Below, piece after piece: positions 48,201-59,117 of a stretch of 64,000 nucleotides of DNA; position 1 is the stretch's first letter; the number at the start of each line of letters is the position of its first letter. A program made the translations under genes and the position numbers. The notes beneath the pieces are model-generated. The model was given only the letters and a program-made list of their open reading frames with translations, did not search any database and was not told where the DNA came from. The DNA comes from Phallus indusiatus (lineage: Eukaryota > Basidiomycota > Agaricomycetes > Phallales > Phallaceae), in assembly GCA_027605045.1 (NCBI GenBank), contig JAQFWX010000080.1, positions 62,001 to 126,000 of the forward strand. The letters run 5' to 3'.

Positions 48201-51200
48201 TCACCGGACATGCAAAACGGGCAGACTAACAATAACACCTAACCAGATCCACACACTAAGAAACGAATACATCGCGCTCCGAATGACAATCTCCCATTGT
48301 CCGCGACTCACTAACGGAGACAACACACGCGTTAACGGGCCAAATGCAGGAACGGACATGACAGATTTAAGCCGACTTCGCCAGCGTTCGTCCCCACTTG
48401 ACGAAGAATCTTCTGATAAAAGAAAGTTTGAGGAGAGTTGAGCGGAGGACGGACGAGTGGAGGGGGCTGGTACGATTGGTGGGATTGAGGATGTCAATAA
48501 TGGTGTTCCTGAGCGAGTGAAGTTGCGAATTCTATTTCTCATTCTGAACGTCCAGGCTGGAGAGGCGTGTGGATAAGGATACGTGGCTCCATCACCAACG
48601 CCATTACCTTCTTTGGGTAGTAAACCCTTAGATATCGAATGAAATGTCGAAGGAGCAGACGCAGAAGCAGAGCTGGACCAAAAAGAGACGAGAGAGCGAG
48701 GTGTAGGTGGTGGAAGAAGAGCGGCGTTCCTTTTCTTCTGTTCTTCGAGAGCAGCGGCTTCAGCGATCTTAGCTTCAACGGCTGGATGACGCGGACACGT
48801 GTCGAACCAGAATTTAGAGGAGTTTTGGGCTTTCAAAGGGAGAGGGAGAGGCACCGACGACGATGGTGAAGATAATGAAGACATGCTGTTGGCGTTGGCG
48901 ATAGCAGCAGCACTCGCATGATGGTAATCTGGGTTAACAGAGTGTGTGAATTGAGACGATGGTAAAGCTGGCGAAATTGGTGGGATAGCACGAGATGCAC
49001 CTATAGGTGTAGATGATGGCGCTGCAACTGAAGCTGATGTGTGAAGATTGAGTCTAGGCGGCCGTGGTCGTGCAGGACGCAGTGGGGTAGGCTCCAGAGG
49101 TATATTCTCCTTATTCGCGTCTTCGTCATCTCCATCTTGACCAAGTTGTTCGTCGTCGAAATGCATACCAGGTAAACCCCGAAAATCGAACATAGGCGGA
49201 CGAGGAGGAATACGAGGGGAGACCTTGGTCGAGCTCGGAGTGGGATTCGAGTCCGGATGCACAGGTGAGTCCTCCCCATTGACTACAACATCTCTTTCAC
49301 CAGACGCTCTACTCATCGACAACGAAACACGCGGAACGGACTCCAAATCAGGTAACACCTCCGCGGCATACTCTCGCGGTATAAAGCTCGCCGTACATTG
49401 ATCCTCTGGAATCGTACCCTCTGTCGACGCGGCAGCATTTGAAGTATGACGACGATGATGATGATGCACCAACGCACCCGTCCCAAAAATAGACGCACGA
49501 TCACGAGGAGGAGGAGCATAGAACGATTCAATAGTCTGCGCTTGAGATGTCGACCGAGCATGACATGTCGTCGTCGTACCATCTTCCTCCTCATACGTCA
49601 TCGTCTCATTCTCATTCATCATAGTCTCTCCACAGTAGTATCCCTCGGCAGGAGGACACGTACGAGCGTGTATCGACGACGGCACAAGGCTCCTCCCAAA
49701 CTGACGTTCAGTATCGACATCATCATAGTCTCCTTCATAGACACCTTCTTCAGGAACAGAATGCACACCACGAGCAAGTCCGAAGTTGAATCCGAATCCG
49801 CGAGACCAACGGGATCCACGAGATGACGACACACGTCGATGGTGATCCCACGACGAAGGTCTTGTCATAGACGCGCTGCTCCGTGCGCTACTTCGTTTGT
49901 TGCTATGAGAAATGTGTTGGTTATCGTCTTGATGAACTGTAGCACCTCCACCAATCCAACTTCGTACGCCGAATGTGCCAGCGTGATTTGTAGGTCGAGG
50001 TGTAGTAGGATCCGACGTAGTACTGTCAGCCGCATCAAGTATAGTCGCAGAAGTTGGGGAGACAGAAGAAGAAAGCTGAGCCTTTTCGTCATCTTGCATG
50101 GCAACGGAAACCGAGACCGCCGTGTCAACTTTGTCTTTGTTACCAGAAGATCTAACACCGACACCAGTTGTCGACGAAACACCAAACGTAGCCCACTGAA
50201 TGACCGAACTAAAAGCGGACATAACACGAGATCCAGGAGACGAAGCAGAAGTATTCCTCGAAGTAGTCCAAGTTTCCCTTTGACTTTTCCCCTTTTCTCC
50301 ATTATCAGATGTTTTCCATCCACCGCCACCGCCACCTCCACCACCTCTGCTTTCCCACATCCACTCATCCTGATGTTCGTAGTTCATCGACGTCTGGAAC
50401 GCAGGAGAGATAACAATCCCATGATCTGAAGACGAATCAGACTCGTCAGATTCAGAGTCGGCTAAATCCGTCGTCGCTGAAGCATTTGGCTGAATACTCG
50501 TAGAATTAGGAACGTCCAGATGAGATTTCTTCTCTTTGAAATCGCCTACACTCGAAGCTGGGGATACACTCGCACTAATAGACAAAGCGGACTCGGCGAT
50601 AGGTGATAATGCATCTTCAGGTGTAGAAAGAATCGTCGATAGTTGCAACGGAAGTTTGTGGTCACCACCAGTTGGTTTGTCGCCTTCCTTGCCCGCGGCG
50701 AGTTCTCCTTCTCCGCCTTTGTTACCAACCGAAAATCCCAACTTCACAACGGGTGCATCCGTTGCTGCCGTCACAGGTAAAACGAGTGCTGAAGAAGGTG
50801 AAGAAGGTCCATTGTTGCCAGCAGGAAGAGAAGAAGCTGGAGGCACTACGACCGGCTGACGATTGTCGGGAACATCCTTATCATGATTGATATCATCCTT
50901 GTTATGCCTTTGATCAGCCTTTCTTTGAGGAGTCTCAACGCCATTTGGGTGATGATGGTTTTTCGCCGGTGAAGGTTTGTTGTTGTTGTTGTTGTTCTCT
51001 TTCACGGATGGCTTCTCTTCCTCTCCAGTTTTGGTGAAAAAGCTCCTTAACCTAGGTCTGGCACGAGCAATCGCGCGGGGGTTGGAAATTGCTGGCTTGA
51101 CAAGCTCAAATGAGCGTAGTTGGCGGAGATCACCGAATAGGTAGATCATCATACATATCTGGGAATGCAAGAAAAAAGAAGGCGCGTAAGTCGTTTTGTT

Positions 51201-52679
51201 GTTATCACAAACGGCGGAGTACGGAATGTAAGAGAGGGAGGAGGAAGGGGGGAAAGTAATGAAAAAAAAGAAGGAAAACAACGTGGAGGGTGTGGCTGGA
51301 GAAGTCGAACCGTAGGGAAATGAAAAAAGTCATATATGAAGATGAAGATGGCAAAAGGGAAGGGGGCAACAAGCAACTGATATGATTAGAAAAAAAATGG
51401 CTTACCCCGTGTAAACTGCTGAAAATCACTGTCCCTCCAAGCCAGCACCCGAGAAACCCGACTAAACGAATCCATCTTGAGTGACCATAGAAAAAAGCAA
51501 TCAAGGTGGGTAGGATGCCGAGGAGGAGAACAATAACTGTGCCGCCCGCGAGTCCGCACCTAATCGGAGGTAATAAAAAAAAAGTCATATCAGTGAGATT
51601 ATAATATCAAATATCAAATCGAGAAGATGAGGGGGAAAATGAAAAAAAAAAATGCAGATAAAGAAAAGTTTCGAGTATATGCGGGTAAATAATACCGGGG
51701 TAAATATGTATGAACTGTATGTGTGTGAAAAACCAAGAAGGAGAAAAGATACCATACCATGCTCTCCTGGTTCCAACATTATGGCAGGCCGAGACCGCGA
51801 ATCGTTCAAGGCTATCTTTGAGAACACCACGGATATGATTCGCCAGGGCAGCAAACTCTTTAGGATGAGGGTGAGGATGGCAATCCGGACCGAATAGTGC
51901 ACGAGAGGCGTGTTTCCATTTTTCATTAATATCGACCAGATCAGGGCGCGAAGCAGTATTGAATTGAGGAATTGAAGCGCTGAAAGAGTGCGTGGAGGCT
52001 GGTGTTGATGATGATTGTGGGATAAGAGTTGAGAGGGCGGAGTATGGGAGCGTGTATGGAGATGCTGGAGATGCTGTTGGATCGAGAAATGTCTTTTTGG
52101 CGCGTGTGAAGAAGAGCGCGAGAGAAGGGGATGGGGGGATGTAATTGATATTGGCAGCAGTAGGGACCGCGAGACCTTGAGCGTGATTTTGACCTTGAGG
52201 GCTGTCGCTACCGGCGGTAGAACCAAGACCTGTCGCGTCTGTAGTAGTTTTGAGACTAGAATTGGATTTGGACGACGAGAGACGTGTTGTAGGGTAATAC
52301 GAAAAGCCGAATTCAGCGAGCCAAGTGGCATAGCGGGCCTCGTACTCTTTGAGCCAGAGAAGAAAATAGAGATATTGCACTTTTCCTTCGACAAAGACGA
52401 GCCATTCCTCGAAGTCTTTTAAAGTCAAAGGCGGTAGATGTCGTTTGTTGAGCACATCGTCCAGCGAGACTTTGATTAGCGGTGTTACTAATAGAATAGA
52501 AAAGAAAAGAGAAATGTCAGCCAGTTTTGACATTATAGTCTTTTTTTTTTCTTACTTTTACAACTGCGTACTGAACTTGCAGCAGGCGGTGGATTGCAAA
52601 TGCGAATTGGAAAAGTGAGCAAAGCTTGAAGACTGAGTGTAAATGAAGGCGTGCGCGTTGAAGACGATATGGAAGACAT
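48201..52679 (-). CDS. RGS-domain membrane protein with a long disordered insertion
   Basis: Probable regulator of G-protein signalling, which would speed GTP hydrolysis by a G-alpha subunit at a membrane. Four exons: about 52679-52560, 52497-51760, 51560-51412 and 51170-48201 (start MSSISSSTRTPSFTLSLQAL). An RGS-like segment starts at about residue 48: VSLDDVLNKRHLPPLTLKDF, EEWLVFVEGKVQYLYFLLWL. It is split by a Ser-rich insert, and its last helices appear as EFAALANHIRGVLKDSLERF. It is followed by membrane helices GGTVIVLLLGILPTLIAFFY and LVGFLGCWLGGTVIFSSLHG and a block with MMIYLFGDLRQL. Then comes a huge disordered region (about 850 residues, within one exon) with Ser, Pro, His and Gly runs, and finally a C-terminal helix RSAMYSFLSVWIWLGVIVSL. 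Total about 1,330 residues. The N-terminal RGS plus membrane layout is known in fungal RGS proteins; the length of the insert is unusual. The RGS call rests on the conserved first helices only. Confidence 0.72.
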
Positions 52680-55112
52680 GGAGGAGGGCGGGCGATTCTG
52701 ATGACGACGACGAGGGTGTTGACGGTGTTGACGGTGATGGTGTCGAGGATGGTGGTGGTACAGAGGAAAGGAGTGGAATGAGACGACGAGAGAGAGCGGA
52801 CGAAGAGTGGAGGTAATAATAATGTAATAGAAGTGTCATCTGCCTGTAAATTCATATAATACTCTTTTCGAGATTCCCAGTTGGATTCTCTCAACGGGCG
52901 CTAAATTCGTATTGTATTGTATTGTGATGCCGTGTGACGCCCTTTTTTGCGTAAATGATCGATACCCGAGATATTGACAACTGAATTATTAGTGTCAGTC
53001 TGTGTCAGTATCATCATAAAGATACCTTGGTCTGATTCTGCTGTTTGGGTTTTTTTTTTCTCTTAAAAAAACCTTTGCCTTGGTAGATCACAAGAAGCAG
53101 ACATTCTTTACCGCAAACTTTAATTTCCGTTGTTATATGTACATATTCAATCAGAGTAAAAAAAGGTCAGCCAATATGCAGAGCATTCACGCACCCGTTT
53201 CAGATTATAATTATTATACCTTTTTTTCATCGCGCGTATATATTCCGTACATTGTACATTGTACATCATACATATATTAGACTCACGTGATCGCGAAACT
53301 TGGCAATCACCGAGGGAGAAACACAGAAAAGTCTAAAAGTCAGCTTAGTAGCCTTTTAGTAGCCTCCTCGCCGCTGCCATCCCCTAATAACTTTACTTTT
53401 GCTCCAAGCCATCTGATATTGCCATCTTGTACCAAGAATATCTCCTCCGCTGATTGACTAAACGAGGCTTCGGCCAATATATCTGGCAAATGATAAACAT
53501 CCCACCCTGCACTACTTGCACCGCTCCGAGACCACCGTCAAGGGCTGTGCAATTCCATGTCCGTCGAAGTCGCACCTTGAAACTTGTTCCTGCACTACGA
53601 CAGCTACCAAGTACAGCTAATACCCAACATGTACCTAGTGTGTATTCCGCAACTCCTCCCCTCGAAAAAAAAAAGATAGGCAATCGCTACCACTCCGCCG
53701 TTTCTCGGATAACTAGCAATGCTCTTGGGCTTTATGTAAAGGAAGTAAAGGAAGCCGCATCCTACGACTTCTATCACACAAAAAACCTTGAAGCTCGAAC
53801 AGAGATTCTGAACTTTTTTGAATTTCGGAAAGAAAAATGATCAACGCTTCATGAGTCTCGATCCGCACTCGCCTCCATGCGTATCGTGGTTCTATTTTAC
53901 ATACATACAAACACTGCGGCAGGGACGCACGTCTTTGATAAAGCAAAAAAAAACACACTATAATTTCCCAAACAGGCGTACACCTGAAGGAACAGGGCGA
54001 AAATCATACGAAAATAAAATAAACTTTGCTTCCGCCTGTCTTGTCTTGTCCTTTCCTTGTCTTGACTTTCAACTTACTTTTTATTTCGTCAAAGAAATTC
54101 CGGGCGCCGTTTGTTGCCACGCACGACAAATTCGAAACAGTGCTTCCCTGTCCAGCGCCGCCGCAGCTGGCCATCGCGCCAGAATATGTATATATAGATG
54201 GATCAACACCCTCTTTCCTCATTGTTAGATGTAAAAAAAAAACCGCTCTCTTCCATTCCAGGAATGTAATTTTGATTGATCACCAAACCCAACCAACCAG
54301 ACAATAAGAAAGAAGGCGTTGCAAAAGCTTCTCAGAAATAACTTCTTGCGTGTGTTAGCAACACAATGCACAACACTCACACACGACGACACCATCCGCC
54401 AACCAGAAACCTTAATACTTTTTCAAGAAAAAAAAAACCATTGTTTGGAATTATGATTTATCGTCATACTAATCACCTTCAAAAATCATTTAATCAAACG
54501 AACAATTATTACGCTCAGCAACCTTTTTGTTTGTCCTAATCGGCAAAGGCTGGCACTGTCTGGCAACGCGACGTGAATTGCAGTGTCACAATTTAGGAAA
54601 TTCTCAAACCCGAATTCTACAAACGAATCATATGCATAAATCACTTTGATGGGAACTTTATGTCATGCTGATTACCCCAAGACTCAAGACTCACCACCCG
54701 TTGTAAAAATGATTATTTCAATTAAGTTAAAAGATGGGCTGCAATCATGTGGCACTGAAACCAAAACGTCCATCCACGTTGATGATTTGATCTATGTACT
54801 AGGCTAGTAAGTACATATATAAGAAATCTGACATCGACATCGGCGGTTGATTTGAAACGACTCGTACTTGGTTACGCAGTGCCAGATTTAGATATGACCC
54901 CGAGATGAAACATTAAGATCTTGACGTCGGCCAAGTCAGAAATCATCTTTCATTTTATCTTTGGTTACCGCTCCCCGAGGCATATCAATTTGACTCATCA
55001 TTATTCTTGAGAACCAAAGTCATTCCCAAAAAAATTTACACCTCAATCCGCACAGTCTAATCAAGTTCATTCCTTAACCATACGAAACCAGAAAAATCCA
55101 CTACCCAGTCAA
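52680..55112. other. Long intergenic region between the RGS gene and ALO1
   Basis: Contains the promoter of the RGS gene (52680-53300, with a CT/AG-skewed leader) and the 3' region of ALO1 (right end). ORFs at 53454-53840, 53818-54228 and 54026-54307 overlap in different frames and show no domain or splice-supported extension. Poly-A runs near 53665, 53947, 54233 and 54427 are simple sequence. Nothing else is supported. Confidence 0.4.
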
Positions 55113-57016
55113 TTACATCAAATCCCCCCTAATTCTATAAACCTCCCAACTCTTACTCAACTCAACCCTCATCTCCATCTCCCGATTCAAAATCTCCCCC
55201 CTCTCCTCCTCCTCAACAACACCAACACCACCACCAACATCATAATCACTCTTCTGCTCAGCATCCACCTGAACGCTCCCCAAACATCTTCTAACCCACA
55301 AATTCTCCCACATACCTGCAGGATCGACTCTCCGCCTTACAGCATTAAAATCATCCCAGCGGGGATACATCCCTCGTAAATCAGCTATTTTAAACGGATG
55401 TTCTTTTGCCCAGTGAGGTCGTCCGCCGTGTGCGTGTAATATATGTGAGACTTGTGCGAAATAAGTTTTAAATGGAATAGGAAGTCCATAGGGTCTGTGG
55501 AAATAAACGTAGATTAGCATTAGACAATAAAATTCCGAAAATTTCAGCCTACTTACTTGTATTGTGCTATACCGATCCAACATGTTCTGCGCTCATATGC
55601 TGGACTGAGCCAGACATCATCTGCCTCCGAAAATCGAATTTCGAAAGGAAAATGCGGACGCACGCCGTTTGGATTATTCAACTGCTCTTGCATATATTTT
55701 TGTAGTGCGAGTAAACATTGCGGGACAGCTGAAAGAGGGAATGCGAATTCAATTGTATGTTGAGGATACTTGAAAAAAACATTTAGGAACAAATGAGATA
55801 ATAATAATAATAATGAAACATTTGTTGCTCACTCGACAGTCGACGTTGAATATTTTCCAGCTTTCGTCAACGCCTATTGCGGTTTCTTTCATGAGCCAAC
55901 TGGCGAATATCGCGGATCGTGTATTCCACGTAGGCCATATGCGTCCCAAGAAAAGCATAAATTGCACGACATGATACGCCAAAAATGACTGTCTAAACCA
56001 AGATGCAGCTTTTTGAAAAGGCTTTTAGAAAGGAAAAGAGAGATAAAGTCCCTAAATGCTCGTAAACTTTCGAAAAAAAAACAACCACAAGCGGCAAAGC
56101 GCTAACAAAACATACCTCATCAGTCCGATTGCACCTGCTTACTCGAACAACGCCACGCTGAGCAAACCACCAACACCGAACATGCTGCGCAGACGCAGCA
56201 ATCTCATCAAACCGCTCCACAAACTGGCCAAACTCGACATTCGAAGCGACTTCACAAAGTCTGAACCGCTTCTCGCACTGAAACGTCACATTCAATATAA
56301 ACCCCGTTGTCCCGAATCCGCAAAGTGTTGCTTTAAAAAGCTCGTTGTCTTGCGTTTTGGAACAGGTGGTGGTTGTGCCGTTTGCTAAGAGAATGGTGAA
56401 TGAGTGGACGAGAGATGACATGGATGGGTATGTGAGTCCTGAGCCGTGTGTGGCTGTTGTGATTATTCCTGCGACGGATTGGTCGGATATTGAGCCTACG
56501 CTTGTTAAAGCTAGATCGTGCTTTTCGAGATGTTTGTGGAGTTCTGAAAGGATCATTCCGCCTTGAACTGTAATACGTTCATTAGCCCGGTCAACCTATA
56601 TAACAGAGCAATCAGTTTTACCTTTGTTGAATTGATGGAACATGATAACATACGTCAAGCAACGCATTCAACTTGTGCGTTCTAATCATAAAGTCGTCCG
56701 TGCACGCCATATCGCTTGGAGAATGACCCGCACCAGCAGCACGAACACGTACGCCCTCTCGTCCCGCAAGATGCACAATAGCAACACATTGTTCATCGTT
56801 CGTTGGTTCGAAAACGACGGCTGGACGACATGCGAAGGCTAATCCCCAATTTACAAACCGAGCTCGACGGGCAGACGGAGGTACAGTAATGGGTTTGAGA
56901 TAGTCGTACAGCTCGGCGGTGGATGTGGACGTGAAAGAATAGGGAAAATCTGGATCTGGATCTGAATATATATCCGGTTTGATACTAGCACTACCAGTGG
57001 AAGGTGACCGAGCCAT
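55113..57016 (-). CDS. ALO1: D-arabinono-1,4-lactone oxidase
   Basis: FAD-dependent oxidase that makes D-erythroascorbate, the fungal ascorbate analogue, from D-arabinono-1,4-lactone; it acts on or near the mitochondrial outer membrane. The minus-strand start at 57016 gives MARSPSTGSASIKPD, then the FAD-binding-4 domain: FVNWGLAFACRPAVVFEPTN, VRVRAAGAGHSPSDMACTDD, VQGGMILSELHKHLEKHDLA, LTSVGSISDQSVAGIITTAT followed by HGSG, and CGFGTTGFILNVTFQCE. The C-terminal ALO domain holds the family's H-W-x-K-type signature as GGRPHWAKEHPF (here Ala between Trp and Lys), and WDDFNAVRRRVDPAGMWEN. Five exons, about 520 residues, normal for the family, and no lesion seen. Exon limits are about 57016-56655, 56580-56115, 55990-55830, 55770-55557 and 55497-55113. 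It lies head-to-head with GUT2, with a transposable element in the shared upstream region. Confidence 0.93.
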
Positions 57017-57808
57017 TGAGTTGTGAGTTTTGAGTTATAGCAGACAAAAGAGAGATAAATAAAGTTTTAGCAGAAGAGAGTGATATGGCATCCTATGGGG
57101 CGAGACTAAGAAAATTTTCTCTCTCTATCTTGAGAAAAGGAGATGATGTCGCGGCGGATTATCGATTATCTTTCTTGTGTGCATGCGATGACTATTTTTT
57201 TTTGGCAGGGTCTTACTAATTTGGGCTCCGGGAGACGCCCGGAGTTTACCGAAAGGTAGATATTGACCACGACACTGCAGATACGTCTAAGGTCCCTCCG
57301 CAGCGTCAACATGGGCTAATCGTAGATATATCTCGGATCTTGCGGCGAGAAAATTCATCATATTATATTGGTTAAATATACGGAAGAAGACCATGATTTT
57401 ATTATCGAGAATCCGGTGTGTGGGCGATATTCAAACACGAATTATAATACAGTGGGTTTTGATTCATCCATGATCCAAGACTCGGATAGCTCGGTCATAA
57501 TTCACGTCAAATGATGTCGTGAAGGCGCAATCAGGAGCGTATTGCATTGCCATTGCCGGCGTTCCTTTTTGACGTGTACTTATTTGGATTGGGAAATATA
57601 TTCAATTCTCAATGGCTTGCTAGTTTTTGCATGTGATATTCGTATGATATGTATATGTCATGCTAATCCGAACTGTTCGGTGCCTGTTGATAATATGTAT
57701 GTACCATTTTTAGCTGTCTGACTTGACGTGTTGTGATTGGTCCATTGAACTCGGGGCTTCTGGAATCAGTTGCCAGTGGAACGACATGTACGGTGTACCA
57801 TTGGAGTG
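57017..57808. promoter_or_regulatory. Upstream region of ALO1
   Basis: Left half of the 2.1 kb divergent gap between ALO1 and GUT2. It holds the ALO1 promoter; no known operator was recognised. The MITE-like element begins at 57811. Confidence 0.45.
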
Positions 57809-57861
57809 TAAGATAGCGGTCACGTCGATCCGACTACCCTTAAGCGCTCATTATGTAATCA

Positions 57862-57879
57862 TTAGGGTTAGGGGTTAGG
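57862..57879 (+). repeat. Telomere-like TTAGGG motif inside the MITE
   Basis: TTAGGGTTAGGGGTTAGG: nearly three copies of the fungal telomere unit with one extra G. It is internal and short, so it is not a telomere; it lies just inside the left inverted repeat. Confidence 0.75.
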
Positions 57880-58231
57880 CGGCAAATTTTTCCAAAAATA
57901 TAAATTTTTTAATATTAAAGTTCTTTGACCGTGATAAATAGAGGTGCAATGCATCATATAATCCTCTAGGCAGTTATATATTATTAAACCAATGTAAATT
58001 TCACTGTAAATATCTGAGGAATTGATGCTGCAGACTCACATCCACCAGTGCTATGGTCGCTTATTGTCGCTTAGCGCTTCGGGATTTGCCGGTGCTTATG
58101 TAAAGGCGGCGAAATTCCTGTCGGCGAAAAAATGAAAAGTCACCAAATCGTCGAAAAAGAGCTCTGGTGTATTGTGCAGGGGCTTAGTAATGTTTGTGCT
58201 ATAACTTTTTAACCGACAGCTTTTTCAAAAA

Positions 58232-58455
58232 AATAAAACCGTAGAAATCTTCTCTACCTTTACAGGGGTTCTCAAAAACCTTGTCAGTGCGGAATTTTTT
58301 ATTTTTTTTTCTTGCCTGGGCCGATAGGTGCCGAACCCAGGACTTGCTCGATGAAAGCTGAAAAAAAAGGGGGGCGGAATCAAAAAAAAAAAAATCGCAC
58401 TGACAAGGTTTTTGAGAACCGCTGTAACTGAAACTTTCTATGGTTTTAATTTATT
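58232..58455. repeat. Long foldback inverted repeat inside the MITE
   Basis: The arm at 58267-58291 (GGTTCTCAAAAACCTTGTCA plus GTGCG) is a perfect reverse complement of 58396-58420 over 25 bases. Similarity continues outward with mismatches (AAAACCGTAGAAA versus TTTCTATGGTTTT) to about 58232 and 58455. The loop of about 100 bases contains T and A runs and a small secondary hairpin. It could be a second element nested in the MITE, or part of its structure. Confidence 0.8.
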
Positions 58456-58549
58456 GATAAATTCCATGTGTGTCGAGCAGAAGAGCTCGACAGACTAGGG
58501 TTTATTTTCGGCGCCTAAGGGTAGTCAGATCGACGTGACCGCTATCTTA

Positions 58550-59117
58550 CTATGCGTTCGTATTTTGGTGTGCCACGTGTCCCGGTCCAAGCTCCGAGCT
58601 AGTGAAGACAAGTCCGAGATAGCCATGATAATAGATACTGCTGAGAAAAGACTCTGACGCGATACTAGTGAAACCATAAAAGATATTGATTTCTTTTCCT
58701 TTCCGCTTTCGCAGTTCATCTATCCACTCTGACTTAAGGCTCATAAATCACACCACAGAATTAATATCCACCTTCCAATAACCAAGTTTAAGCTGCAGAC
58801 GGGGTTTGTTGGCACAATTGTTACAGCACAGTCTATATGCGCACCAGGCAAACCCATATAACAAAGATATTGATCTAATTTGGGTAAATATTAAGCAAAC
58901 GACACGATTCCAATCGCTGGCGGAACCAAGGCGGAACCAAGCACAAGTTCTAGTACGGACAACGGCTGCCGGCGGCCCGGATCATCCGTTTCGCGTATGT
59001 AATCCTCGCCCTCACTCGCCCCCTTCTCCCCTTCGCCGGCCAGCCTCACAAAACTACCTCTCATGACACAACAACAACAACAACAACAACAACTCCATCC
59101 ACCACCGCACCATAATA
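58550..59117. promoter_or_regulatory. Upstream region and 5' leader of GUT2
   Basis: Runs from the right end of the MITE to the GUT2 start codon. Overlapping short ORFs (58525-58744 minus, 58806-59066 plus) have no support. An (ACA)n microsatellite at 59069-59092 lies in the likely 5' UTR, 25 bases before the ATG. Confidence 0.5.
59069..59092 (+). repeat. (ACA)n microsatellite in the GUT2 leader
   Basis: About eight ACA/CAA triplets in a row immediately upstream of the start codon. CAA-rich leaders are unstructured and are often found in efficiently translated fungal mRNAs; the length may vary between strains. Confidence 0.8.

Larger units (their letters stand above)
57811..58547. mobile_element. 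MITE-like non-autonomous DNA transposon
   Basis: Terminal inverted repeats of about 37 bases flank a 737-base non-coding segment. The left end begins AGATAGCGGTCACGTCGATC and runs to about 57847. The right end, read in reverse from 58547, begins with the same 20 bases and then differs by two substitutions in the rest. Both ends are flanked by TA (57809-57810 and 58548-58549), consistent with a TA target-site duplication. There is no ORF for a transposase, so it would depend on an enzyme supplied elsewhere. The interior includes a telomere-like stretch (57862-57879) and a long foldback (58232-58455), so the element may be composite. The TIR length and TA flanks recall Tc1/mariner-type elements, but the superfamily is not established. 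Confidence 0.8.

Noticed and set aside
49865..50368. Long ORFs antisense to the RGS gene (for example 49839-50429 plus and 49865-50368 minus)
   Set aside because: They are shadows in other frames of a long, compositionally biased exon; the Leu/Arg-rich translations have no domain.
57862..57879. Chromosome-end telomere
   Set aside because: Fewer than three units, surrounded by unique sequence and genes on both sides; better explained as part of the MITE.
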